DNA from: an uncultured Lachnospiraceae bacterium
GTDB lineage: Bacteria; Bacillota; Clostridia; Lachnospirales; Lachnospiraceae
Assembly: GCA_910585555.1 (NCBI GenBank)
Contig: CAJUFU010000010.1
Location: 1 to 64,000, forward strand
Reading direction: 5' to 3'
Length of the DNA stretch: 64,000 nt
Both the position numbers and the translations under genes were made by a program. Shown in pieces: positions 8,283-16,423 of the stretch (positions are counted from its first letter, which is position 1; each line of letters starts with the position of its first letter). The notes under the pieces were generated by a model. It saw only the letters and a program-made list of their open reading frames with translations, did no database searches and was not told the origin of the DNA.

Positions 8283-9389
8283 TCAAAAAATGATCCGGTC
8301 ACGTCCGCTTTCTTTGCCAAGATATAGTTTTTCGTCCGCTTCTTTTAAAATCGTGGTCAGGTCGCTGTGGTAATCGTATTCCACCAGACCATAGGTCAAA
8401 GAGACGGAGAAGGTTTCAATGACACCGTCAAACACAATTGCTTTAATCTTCTGCCGAAGCCTTTCCAATGCGGTCACAGCCTCGTCTCCATTCAATTTGG
8501 GGAAAATCAGCAGAAACTCTTCACCGCCCCAGCGGGAAACAAAGCAATCGGGCGGCAGTTCTTTGCGGAAGGTTTCGGATATCTTTTTCAGCACTACGTC
8601 CCCCACATCGTGTCCGTAGGTATCGTTGACGCGTTTAAAGAAGTCGATATCGCACAGACAGATACTGATTTGGTTATTCCGATTCTTGAGCAGGCTGTCC
8701 AGATATTCCATGGTACTGCGGCGGTTATAGAGTCCGGTCAGGGTATCGGTATTGGCCTGCTTTACCAGCTGTCTGTTATATTCGATCAGTTTGCCTTCCA
8801 GTTCCTGTGAGTCGGCGCTGAATATATAAGCGATCGCCGCAAGAGACAGGAACACAAAAAAGGTATTGATAATCTGCAGAAAATCGGCCAGTTCCGTTCC
8901 AAGAGGGAATACCGGCTGGTGGGACTGGCAGTAATAGTACAAATAGATTCTCAACACAAGCAAAGCGGCGGAGTAGAGGAGTTTGGCTCTTTCATGCCTG
9001 TACTTAGAGAAAAAGCAAAATACAAGAAGCATGATGATGAAATGCTGGACACCCACATTCCAGCCAAAACATACGATACTTGCTATGGTCCAGGCCAGAG
9101 CATAAATATTTAGGGCACAGTAAGAAGTGAAAGAACTCCAATGGTAAGAACATAAAAAAGCAAAAATAAATAAGATCAGGGAAGCTATGGCAAAGGCGAG
9201 AGCGCCGAAGTTTCTGGTGAGTGCGATAAAAATGCAGTTAATCAAAGAATAGACTGCCATGAATAATATCAGCAGTCTGATGACAACAATCAGTTTTGAC
9301 GATTCGTTTTTCCGGCCGGTGTCTTTATGGATATATTCGCAAATCTGGGCAAAAATGGAATTTTCGTTCATTATTTTTTCTTTCATCAT
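8283..9389 (-). CDS. Membrane diguanylate cyclase (GGDEF)
   Basis: About 368 residues: an N-terminal region with about six membrane helices (residues 35-195), a short coiled linker, and a C-terminal GGDEF domain. The domain carries DTLTGLYNRRST, CDIDFFKRVNDTYGHDVGD and the active-site SRWGGEEFLLIF, so it should make c-di-GMP from two GTP. The allosteric RxxD inhibitory site is not seen before GGEEF. The start is uncertain: ATG at 9389 is used, ATG 9386 or 9371 are alternatives, and no strong ribosome site marks any of them. The membrane part is unlike a known sensor domain that can be named here. Confidence 0.82.
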   Translation of the reverse strand: MMKEKIMNENSIFAQICEYIHKDTGRKNESSKLIVVIRLLILFMAVYSLINCIFIALTRNFGALAFAIASLILFIFAFLCSYHWSSFTSYCALNIYALAWTIASIVCFGWNVGVQHFIIMLLVFCFFSKYRHERAKLLYSAALLVLRIYLYYYCQSHQPVFPLGTELADFLQIINTFFVFLSLAAIAYIFSADSQELEGKLIEYNRQLVKQANTDTLTGLYNRRSTMEYLDSLLKNRNNQISICLCDIDFFKRVNDTYGHDVGDVVLKKISETFRKELPPDCFVSRWGGEEFLLIFPKLNGDEAVTALERLRQKIKAIVFDGVIETFSVSLTYGLVEYDYHSDLTTILKEADEKLYLGKESGRDRIIF

Positions 9390-9500
9390 GGGTTTATTAT
9401 CTAAAAACAAATATACATATCCATTTTACACCTTTTAGCGTGTTGATGCAAACGAAGAATCTTATTTTGATATTATTTTTCATATAAAAAAATTTACAAT

Positions 9501-9528
9501 TTAACTTTTCCTGGAAAATTGGTAGAAT
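9501..9528 (+). promoter_or_regulatory. Extended -10 promoter of the sensor operon
   Basis: -35 TTAACT (9501-9506), 16-base spacer, -10 TAGAAT (9523-9528) with an upstream TG (9520-9521) that makes it an extended -10. It lies 20 bases before the histidine kinase start. Confidence 0.55.
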
Positions 9529-9548
9529 GTTAAAAAGGAGACAAAAGT

Positions 9549-11033
9549 ATGCAGGCGGCCAAAGTAAAATATTCTATTAAACATAAATTGATTCTGCTTT
9601 CCATGGTAGTGGCGATTCCCTTTTTGGTTATGGTCGTTTACCTGATCTATGCCCTTCACAACTATAGTAACGCTTATGATAATATCGTTAGCAATATGAC
9701 GGTAGCGAATAACTACAATCTGAATTTTAAAGAGGAGATGGATGAGAGTCTGTATAAACTGGTGGTAGGCTATGTCACCTTTGAGACGGTGGGGGAGGAC
9801 AAGAGTCTGAAAGACCCTTATGTGTTATTGAATGAACTGCGCAGCGAATTCGGTAACCTTATGCGCATCACAACAGATGGGGAAAGCCGCGCTTGGCTTC
9901 AGATTCTGATGCGCAATATAGACACGCTGGAAGACCGCGTGGATGATATTAAGACAAATCTTGAGAATGATAACAGTTATGACGTGAATATTGAGATGCT
10001 GGACAATAATATTTATATCATGACGGAATTGATACAGGATAATATTCAGTCTTATATTTATTATCAGACTAAGAGCATGGAGCATCTGACAGAGCAGTTA
10101 AATGCTAAGGTGCATACGTTTACAGGATTTTGCAGCGTGCTTTTGATTTTCCTGCTTCTATTGGTGGTGGTATTGATCGTTATGATTGTCACAGGCATTA
10201 TCCAGCCCATAAGAGAGCTGTCTCATGTGACGGAAAAGGTGGCCAGAGGAGATTTTTCGGCCCGCGCTTATGCGGGTTCGGAGGATGAGGTGGCCGTGCT
10301 GGCGGACAGCGTCAACAGTATGACAGAGAGCCTGGAAGGACTGGTGCAGAAGATTAAGGAGGACGAGCGTAAGATGCGCCGGGCGGATTTGCGGCTGTTA
10401 CAAGAACAGATCAATCCCCATTTTCTGTACAACACACTGGATACGATCGTTTGGCTGATTGAGGGGAATGACACCGACAAGGCGGTAAATGTGGTGGTGT
10501 CCTTGTCAGAGTTTTTCCGTCTGGTCTTGTCCAAAGGGCGGGAGTATATCACCATACAGGAAGAGGAGCTTCATATTAAGAGTTACTTAGAGATTCAACA
10601 GGTGCGTTACAGAGATATTCTGGAATATAAGATTCAGATTGAACCCGAATTATATCAATATAAGATTTTGAAACTTACCTTACAGCCGTTGGTGGAGAAT
10701 TCTCTTTATCATGGCATCAAGTATAAACGTGCGAAGGGGACAATTGTGGTGACGGGCAGACTGCAGGGCGGCGAAATCCACTTTGTGGTGGAGGACAACG
10801 GTGTGGGTATGGATGAAGGGGAGCTTTTGAAACTGCAAAGCGAGATTAATAAACCCTGCCAGGATACCGAGAAAGGCTTCGGGCTGGCCAACGTGAATGA
10901 GCGTATCCGTATGAACTTTGGGGCGGAGTACGGAATGAACATTTCATCAGTCAAGGGAAAAGGCACCCGCGTGGAGATTGTCATTCCGGCAGTACCCTAT
11001 GCGGCGGATAAAGGAGAGGAACCCAATGCGTAA
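9549..11033 (+). CDS. LytS/YesM-type sensor histidine kinase
   Basis: A 494-residue sensor. Transmembrane helices at about 14-36 and 192-218 flank an extracytoplasmic, mostly helical sensor region of about 155 residues. HAMP follows (220-270), then a His_kinase domain with the phosphorylated histidine in LLQEQINPHFLYNTLDTI (His291) and an HATPase domain (VVEDNGVGMDEG, KGFGLANVNERI). The start ATG 9549 has AAAAGGAGAC just upstream. It overlaps the next gene by 8 bases. The order kinase, membrane-anchored sugar-binding protein, YesN regulator matches three-part pentose sensors such as XylFII-LytS-YesN of Clostridium beijerinckii, in which the binding protein is the true sugar receptor. That comparison is established for the family; its use here is inferred. 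Confidence 0.88.
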   Translation: MQAAKVKYSIKHKLILLSMVVAIPFLVMVVYLIYALHNYSNAYDNIVSNMTVANNYNLNFKEEMDESLYKLVVGYVTFETVGEDKSLKDPYVLLNELRSEFGNLMRITTDGESRAWLQILMRNIDTLEDRVDDIKTNLENDNSYDVNIEMLDNNIYIMTELIQDNIQSYIYYQTKSMEHLTEQLNAKVHTFTGFCSVLLIFLLLLVVVLIVMIVTGIIQPIRELSHVTEKVARGDFSARAYAGSEDEVAVLADSVNSMTESLEGLVQKIKEDERKMRRADLRLLQEQINPHFLYNTLDTIVWLIEGNDTDKAVNVVVSLSEFFRLVLSKGREYITIQEEELHIKSYLEIQQVRYRDILEYKIQIEPELYQYKILKLTLQPLVENSLYHGIKYKRAKGTIVVTGRLQGGEIHFVVEDNGVGMDEGELLKLQSEINKPCQDTEKGFGLANVNERIRMNFGAEYGMNISSVKGKGTRVEIVIPAVPYAADKGEEPNA

Positions 11034-12054
11034 GAAAAATAAGTTTGTCAGGATGCTGATTGCTGTCTTATCCGCTATGATCTTTTCTTTGATGGTGCTT
11101 GGCGGCAGGTTGTTTACGAATATTGAAGAAGATACTTTTGTGAGTGAAGAGGAAGACAGGATTGTGGTGGGGATGTCACAGTTAGGAAGCGAATCCGGCT
11201 GGCGGACGGCCAACACGGAATCCGTACAGAATGTCTTTACACAGCAAAATGGTTATTTCCTGATTTTTCACAATGCCAGACAAAGACAGGAAAATCAAAT
11301 CAAGGCAATCCGCAGCTTTATTTCCCAGAGAGTGGATTATATCGTGTTTGCGCCGGTGGTGGAGACGGGATGGGAAACGGTATTGCAGGAGGCGAAAGAG
11401 GCGGGAATTCCGGTGATTCTCATGGACAGGAATGTGGATGTGAAGGATAAGAGCCTCTACGTGACCCGGGTGGGAAGTAATTTTGTGGAAGAAGGCGAGC
11501 GGGCGGGCCGGTGGCTGGAGGATTATCTTTCCAGGCACGGCAAGGACGACGAGACGGTTAATATCGTGGTGCTGAAAGGCACCCAGGGTTCCTCTTCCCA
11601 GATTGGCCGGACTGCCGGATTTTCTTCGGTGGCGGCTCTTCATGGAAACTGGTATATTATGGAGCAGGAATACGCTGATTTTACTTCGGCAAAGGGAAAA
11701 GAAGTGATGGAGAGTTTCCTGAGAAAGTATCCGGATATTGATGTGGTAGTATCACAGAATGACGACATGACATTCGGCGCCATTGAGGCCATCAGGGAAT
11801 CCGGCCGGACCGTGGGAATCGGCGGCGATATCACGATCATTTCTTTTGACGCGGTACATGCGGCCCTTGAGATGGTGGCGGAAGGTACGATCAATGTGGA
11901 TATCGAGTGTAATCCCAACCAGGGAGAAGTTTTATCCAGGGTCATCGGTATGCTGGAAGACGGTGAAGAGGTGGAACAACAGTATTACGTGGAAGAAGAT
12001 GTCTTTACAATCAAGAATGTGACACAAGAAGTATTGCAGAAGAGGAATTATTAA
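11026..12054 (+). CDS. Membrane-anchored YtfQ-like sugar-binding protein (sensor subunit)
   Basis: A 342-residue periplasmic-binding-protein fold with an uncleaved-looking N-terminal helix (about 8-27) and no lipobox cysteine, so probably a membrane-anchored receptor and not a transporter lipoprotein. Landmarks close to the galactofuranose-binding protein YtfQ: VGMSQLGSESGWRTAN, ENQIKAIRSFISQRVDYIVF, APVVETGWE, DRNVDVKDKSLYVTRV, and KGKEVMESFL. The start ATG 11026 is set by AAGGAGAGG (11011-11019) and overlaps the kinase gene. Placed between the kinase and the response regulator, it probably reports extracellular sugar to the kinase. The YtfQ likeness suggests a furanose (galactofuranose or arabinofuranose), whereas the downstream catabolic genes suggest L-arabinose. 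Confidence 0.8.
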   Translation: MRKKNKFVRMLIAVLSAMIFSLMVLGGRLFTNIEEDTFVSEEEDRIVVGMSQLGSESGWRTANTESVQNVFTQQNGYFLIFHNARQRQENQIKAIRSFISQRVDYIVFAPVVETGWETVLQEAKEAGIPVILMDRNVDVKDKSLYVTRVGSNFVEEGERAGRWLEDYLSRHGKDDETVNIVVLKGTQGSSSQIGRTAGFSSVAALHGNWYIMEQEYADFTSAKGKEVMESFLRKYPDIDVVVSQNDDMTFGAIEAIRESGRTVGIGGDITIISFDAVHAALEMVAEGTINVDIECNPNQGEVLSRVIGMLEDGEEVEQQYYVEEDVFTIKNVTQEVLQKRNY

Positions 12055-12070
12055 CAGGAAGGAGCAGGCT

Positions 12071-13693
12071 ATGCTGAAAGTATTTCTGGTGGAGGATGAA
12101 AGCATTGTCAGGGAGGGACTTAGGGACAATATACCTTGGCAGCAGTACGGTTATCAGTTTGTGGGAGAGGCAAGCGACGGGGAGATGGCTCTGCCGTTAA
12201 TTCAAAAGACCAGGCCGGATGTCCTTTTGACGGATATCAAGATGCCTTTTATGGACGGTCTGTCTTTGAGCCGTATTGTGCATCAGGAATTTCCTGATAT
12301 GAAGATTATTATCATCAGCGGTTATGATGACTTTGAGTATGCCAGACAGGCCATCTCCGTAGGCGTGGAACAATATCTTTTAAAACCCATCACCCGGGCG
12401 AATCTGCAGAAGGTGCTGACGGATTTAAAGACCAAGATAGAGACGGAGCGGGAACAGAAACATTATCAGGAAAAATTCCAGGATGAATCCAGGGAATACG
12501 AGCAGTTTTCCAGGACGAATTTCTTCGTAAAGGTTTTTGAGGGACGTATGCCGGTACAGGATATCTATGAGGAGGCGTCCAAGCTTTCTCTAAAGATCAA
12601 TGCGCCTTGCTATAATCTCTTGATGTTCAATCTGCAGGAGAAGCGGGCCGGAGAAAACATGGGGTTTGAATCTGAGGATTTCGCCAGAAAGCGGGAGGAA
12701 CTTTTGCATTATTTTGTGCGTTACCCCGAAAACCTGGTCTTTCGCTGGAATGTCAATACTTACGGTGTGCTGATCAAGGGTAATGTAGAGCAGATGAAGG
12801 AACTTGCAGAAAAGTATCTGGAAAATGTGGAACGAATCTGCCGTCCTTCGGAGGATATTCTGGACTGGTATGCAGCTGTGGGGGAACCGGTGGAGAGACT
12901 AAGCCTTCTGGCGGAATGTTATAGCAAGGTAAACCATCTGTTTGCCTATCGCTTCCTGATGCCTCATGTGCATCTTTTTACAAAGGAGGCGACGGAAAAC
13001 TACACGCCGAAGAGAGAGGGCAGTAAGATTGAGGACATTGATTGTACGAAGATGGATCCTGAACTGATGAAGGATTTTCTGCTGCGAGGCAGCAGAGAGG
13101 ACATACCGGAATTTGTGGACAGTTATCTTCTTGGGATAGACAAAGCACTGCAGTCCACCATGTTCCAAAACTATCTGGTGCTTCATGTGCATTTTGTGAC
13201 CCTTGCCTATGTGGAATCCATCGGCGGGGATAAGGAAGAATTTATGGCAGACGCATGTGACGGGAAGCTGCAGGACAAAAACCTGACGGCGGAGGAAATC
13301 CCCCGCTATATGCGGGACATGTTGGATAAGGCGATGGAACTGCGTGACAGGGAATCGGATAATCAGAGTAAGAGAGTGCTCAAGAAAGCGCTTGCCTATA
13401 TAGAAGAGAATTATTCCCAGGAGTCCTTCTCCCTGAATTCGGTAGCGAAAGAAGTCAATGTCAGCGCCAACTATTTCAGCGCTATTTTCAGCCAGGCCAT
13501 GCAGATGACCTTTATTGAATACGTGACTCAAAAGAGAATGGACAAAGCCAAGAAACTGCTCAGACAGACGGAAAAACATGCCGGCGATATCGCCCTGGAG
13601 GTGGGGTATAAGGATCCCCATTATTTCAGCTTTGTGTTTAAGAAAACCCAGGGTTGTACGCCAAGGGACTACCGGGCAGGGCAAAAATCCTAA
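12071..13693 (+). CDS. YesN-type response regulator (REC + AraC HTH)
   Basis: A 540-residue regulator. REC domain 1-120 with phosphoacceptor Asp55 in DVLLTDIKMPFMDG and Lys105 in YLLKPITRANL; a middle helical region (140-420) of unknown fold; and a C-terminal double AraC HTH (about 435-535: VAKEVNVSANYFSAIFSQ and IALEVGYKDPHYFSFVFKK). It should be phosphorylated by the kinase encoded at 9549 and activate sugar genes. The most likely targets are the ABC-transporter promoter upstream of 15185, but no YesN site could be recognised. Its last four bases overlap the convergent araR stop region. Confidence 0.88.
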   Translation: MLKVFLVEDESIVREGLRDNIPWQQYGYQFVGEASDGEMALPLIQKTRPDVLLTDIKMPFMDGLSLSRIVHQEFPDMKIIIISGYDDFEYARQAISVGVEQYLLKPITRANLQKVLTDLKTKIETEREQKHYQEKFQDESREYEQFSRTNFFVKVFEGRMPVQDIYEEASKLSLKINAPCYNLLMFNLQEKRAGENMGFESEDFARKREELLHYFVRYPENLVFRWNVNTYGVLIKGNVEQMKELAEKYLENVERICRPSEDILDWYAAVGEPVERLSLLAECYSKVNHLFAYRFLMPHVHLFTKEATENYTPKREGSKIEDIDCTKMDPELMKDFLLRGSREDIPEFVDSYLLGIDKALQSTMFQNYLVLHVHFVTLAYVESIGGDKEEFMADACDGKLQDKNLTAEEIPRYMRDMLDKAMELRDRESDNQSKRVLKKALAYIEENYSQESFSLNSVAKEVNVSANYFSAIFSQAMQMTFIEYVTQKRMDKAKKLLRQTEKHAGDIALEVGYKDPHYFSFVFKKTQGCTPRDYRAGQKS

Positions 13694-14772
13694 GCCCTAT
13701 AGGGGCCGTCACTTTCTTTCTGCGCAATTTCCCAGGGGATTTCCTGCGATACCACGGGAATCCCCCTTAATCTCTGTATCATACATTCTGCGGCGGCAGT
13801 TCCCATCTCATGGGGCCTGTGTGTCAGCGTTGTGATTCGTATTTTACTTAAGTCGCTTAAGTAGCTGTTGTCAAAACAGACCACGGAGAGGTCCCGGGGA
13901 ACCTGAATATCGGCGTAGGCAAGTTCTTTCATGAGCCAGTAAGCTGTTTCGTCATTGTAGCAGATGACGGCGGAACAGCCAGGCAGCCTCTCCTGGATAA
14001 ACTGGGTGAGAAACCGTGTATCCTGTCTGTTTCTAAGGGATTCGATATCCTGGGTATCGAACCAGCCTACATGCCTGTCTGTCAGTTCGTATCCAAGATC
14101 TCTTAAGCAGGAGGCTGCGCCCAGATAGCGCTCCGGTCCCTGCAGATCGTCCACTTTAAAAAGGGCTGCGATTTTCGTATGGCCTAATCCGGTCAAATGT
14201 TCGGCCAAAAGATAACCGCCGTAATAATTATCGTCCTTGATACATATCTCGTCAGATAAGGCGCTATAGCGGTTGTGTAAAAAGAGAAGAAAAGTTCCGG
14301 CCTTTTTCAGTCGGTTATAAAGGTCCAGATTAGGGGTGGGCAGGGTACTCTTTGTGCCTTCCACGATTATGCCCCGGGGCGGATCCTTAAGGAGGGTCTG
14401 AAGATGCTGCCGCTCTGTGGAGACGTCATTTTCCGTAGGGTATATCTGTATCTGATAGCCCTGGGATGAAAGTACATTCTGCATGTCGTTTAACAGATTG
14501 GGATAGATATATTCCTGCCCGCTGGCAACCAGGACAGGTATGACGTTGCGGTCGGAAAAGGGAAGAAGCCCTGTGGCATAGGAGCCGCTTCCCTGACGGC
14601 TTGTGATGATTCCCTGGCTTTTTAGGAGAGACAGCGCCGCTCTCACGGTCTGCCTGCTGACCTGATATTGTGCACACAGCTGGGCTTCCGTGGGCAGGGA
14701 GGTAATACCCTGCTGTAGATTTTGGGAAATCTGCTCTGTGAGTAGTTTCGTAAGCATTTCGTACTTGGTCAT
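13690..14772 (-). CDS. araR: AraR-type arabinose repressor (GntR HTH + LacI-like sugar domain)
   Basis: A 360-residue chimera. Residues 1-70 are a GntR winged helix (TKLLTEQISQNLQQGI, SLPTEAQLCAQYQVSRQTVR, SRQGSGSYAT) and 80-355 are a LacI/GalR-like sugar-binding domain (PVLVASGQEYIYPNLL, CYNDETAYWLMKELAY, VVCFDNSYLSDLS). This fusion is the hallmark of AraR, which represses arabinose genes and is released by L-arabinose. The ribosome site GAGGAA lies upstream of ATG 14772. It is divergent from the transporter and arabinose operon, the usual AraR arrangement. Control of both the operon and its own promoter is expected; candidate sites are in the shared 412-base intergenic region. Confidence 0.87.
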   Translation of the reverse strand: MTKYEMLTKLLTEQISQNLQQGITSLPTEAQLCAQYQVSRQTVRAALSLLKSQGIITSRQGSGSYATGLLPFSDRNVIPVLVASGQEYIYPNLLNDMQNVLSSQGYQIQIYPTENDVSTERQHLQTLLKDPPRGIIVEGTKSTLPTPNLDLYNRLKKAGTFLLFLHNRYSALSDEICIKDDNYYGGYLLAEHLTGLGHTKIAALFKVDDLQGPERYLGAASCLRDLGYELTDRHVGWFDTQDIESLRNRQDTRFLTQFIQERLPGCSAVICYNDETAYWLMKELAYADIQVPRDLSVVCFDNSYLSDLSKIRITTLTHRPHEMGTAAAECMIQRLRGIPVVSQEIPWEIAQKESDGPYRA

Positions 14773-14801
14773 GATAGAAAATTCCTCTTTTTGTTCATTG
14801 T

Positions 14802-14845
14802 TTGTTCACAATTCATACAATATTTATTCATAAAAAATTTTCCAA
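14802..14845 (-). promoter_or_regulatory. araR promoter and possible autoregulatory site
   Basis: On the minus strand: -35 TTGGAA (14840-14845), 17-base spacer, -10 TATTGT (14817-14822). Just downstream, TTGTTCACAA (14802-14811) is a short dyad, and TTGTTCA repeats at 14791-14797. These may be AraR contact sites; that part is inference. Confidence 0.45.
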
Positions 14846-14974
14846 TCTGAAAAAATTGTAACCTGCCAGCGCGATATGACAAATTTTACAGTGCAATAAA
14901 AGAGCATTGTGTAACCTATTATCTGGTAAAAATCAATAAATATCAAACAAAATCGTAAAAATTTATAACTTTTT

Positions 14975-15045
14975 TTAAAATTTGTACTATAAAATGATAA
15001 AATCATTAAAATTTGTATTGTCAAACTCCCCCAAATCTGTAAAAT
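14975..15045 (+). promoter_or_regulatory. Arabinose transporter promoter with paired AraR-like half-sites
   Basis: TTAAAATTTGTA occurs twice as a direct repeat at 14975-14986 and 15006-15017, exactly 31 bases (three helical turns) apart. The second copy abuts the -35 box TTGTCA (15018-15023), followed by a 16-base spacer and -10 TAAAAT (15040-15045). AraR of Bacillus recognises boxes containing ATTTGTAC-type halves, so these are good operator candidates. The rest of the 14846-14974 interval is AT-rich with no further clear element. Confidence 0.55.
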
Positions 15046-15184
15046 GCGGTTTTTAAGTGTTGAAGAGGGGGGGTATGTTCTGTTAAAGTTGTTTCAGGAA
15101 GAGGGAGTCGATTTGGTTTCCAGTTCCAAAAACATATTTCAATTCTTCGAAAGAAGATGAAAATGAAAGGGAGGAAATTGAGTT

Positions 15185-16279
15185 ATGAAAAAGAAATTGG
15201 CAGTTTTACTTGCAGGTTCTATGGTAGTAGCAAGCCTTGTAGGCTGTGGCGGTTCTGAGGCACCGGCAGAAGAGGCAGCAGCACCTGCAGCAACAGAGGA
15301 AGCACCTGAGGCAGAAGAGCCTGCAGCAGAGGAGCCCGCAGCAGAAGAGCCTGCAGCAGAGGAAGAGGCACCTGAGGCAGAAGCTCCTGCAGCATCCGGC
15401 GAGCTGATCACAGTTGGTATCATCAACAACGATCCTAACGAGTCTGGTTATCGTACAGCTAACGATAAGGACTTAAAAGCAACCTTTACAGAAGAAAACG
15501 GTTATTCCGCATCCTTCGCATACAGCAACAAGAACGATGAGCAGATCGCAGCAGCGCAGAAGTTCATCCAGGACGGCGTAGATTATCTGCTTCTCTCCGC
15601 TGCTGATACAGCAGGCTGGGATTCCGTACTGACAGACGCACAGGATGCAGGTATTGACGTAATCCTGTTTGACCGTGTAATCGACGCAGACGAGAGTCTC
15701 TATGCAGCATCTATCGTTTCTGATATGGACAAAGAGGGCGAGACCGCTGTTAATTGGTTAAGAGATCAGGGACTTAGCGAGTACAACATCATTCACCTTC
15801 AGGGCGTTATGGGTACTGCAGCTCAGCAGGGACGTTCCGGTGCGCTTGACGCAGCAGTTGAGTCTGACGGCTGGAAACTTGTTACACAGCAGACAGCTGA
15901 GTGGAACGCTGAGAAAGCACAGCAGATCGTTCAGTCCGTTATCGACTCCGGTGAGTCCTTCAACGTAATCTATGCTGAGAACGATGATATGGCTAAGGGT
16001 GCTGTAGCAGCACTTGATAAAGCGAACATCTCTCACGGCGTAGGCAAAGACGTTATCGTTATGGGCTTTGACTGCAACAAGTGGGCACTTGAAGAGCTGC
16101 TTGCTCAGAACTGGAACTATGATGGACAGTGTAATCCTTTCCAGTCTTCTTACATCGATGATGTTATCAAGACATTACAGTCCGGCGGTACACCTGCTGA
16201 GAAGACCATCATCATGGATGAGAAAGGTTTCGATGCTACCACCATCACACAGGAAGATGTAGATAACTACGGTATCTAA
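15185..16279 (+). CDS. Sugar ABC transporter substrate-binding lipoprotein (YtfQ-like)
   Basis: A 364-residue lipoprotein. Signal peptide and lipobox VASLVGC (Cys at about 21), then a roughly 45-residue Ala/Glu/Pro linker, then a ribose-type binding domain from about residue 72: TVGIINNDPNESGYRTAND, AAQKFIQDGVDYLLLSAAD, GWDSVLTDAQDAGIDVILFD and YAENDDMAKGAVAALDKA. These positions match YtfQ/ribose-binding relatives. Ribosome site GGGAGG precedes ATG 15185. It heads the transporter operon and is probably expressed above the downstream genes because a hairpin follows at 16338-16386. Likely ligand: L-arabinose or a furanose sugar. The linker is encoded by near-repetitive codons (see findings). 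Confidence 0.88.
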   Translation: MKKKLAVLLAGSMVVASLVGCGGSEAPAEEAAAPAATEEAPEAEEPAAEEPAAEEPAAEEEAPEAEAPAASGELITVGIINNDPNESGYRTANDKDLKATFTEENGYSASFAYSNKNDEQIAAAQKFIQDGVDYLLLSAADTAGWDSVLTDAQDAGIDVILFDRVIDADESLYAASIVSDMDKEGETAVNWLRDQGLSEYNIIHLQGVMGTAAQQGRSGALDAAVESDGWKLVTQQTAEWNAEKAQQIVQSVIDSGESFNVIYAENDDMAKGAVAALDKANISHGVGKDVIVMGFDCNKWALEELLAQNWNYDGQCNPFQSSYIDDVIKTLQSGGTPAEKTIIMDEKGFDATTITQEDVDNYGI

Positions 16280-16337
16280 TCTGTGTAAACAGGATTTACA
16301 ATTAGTGATAGCAGTAGTAAAATTTAAGTAGGATTTA

Positions 16338-16386
16338 AGCGCGGCGCAGCAACATGAGTTTTCATAGGCCTGCACCGCGCTTTTTT
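16338..16386 (+). terminator. Intra-operon hairpin/partial terminator
   Basis: AGCGCGG (16338-16344) pairs with CCGCGCT (16375-16381), extended by the inner GCAG/CTGC pair, and is followed by a T run (16381-16386). Lying between the binding-protein gene and the ATPase gene, it probably lowers read-through and stabilises the first cistron. Confidence 0.65.
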
Positions 16387-16423
16387 CACAAAAAAATATA
16401 ATTATTGGGAGGTGAACCTGGGA

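Noticed and set aside
12899..13684. A 261-codon open frame on the minus strand inside the YesN regulator gene
   Set aside because: It is a shadow of a well-supported gene, has no ribosome site, and its residues are rich in His/Cys without a family pattern. The same applies to long antisense frames at 920-1447, 4627-5259, 21294-21938 and 51215-51931.
15255..15400. Short repeated units that could suggest a CRISPR-like or satellite array
   Set aside because: They are in frame within a lipoprotein linker and vary at codon third positions; there are no unique spacers.
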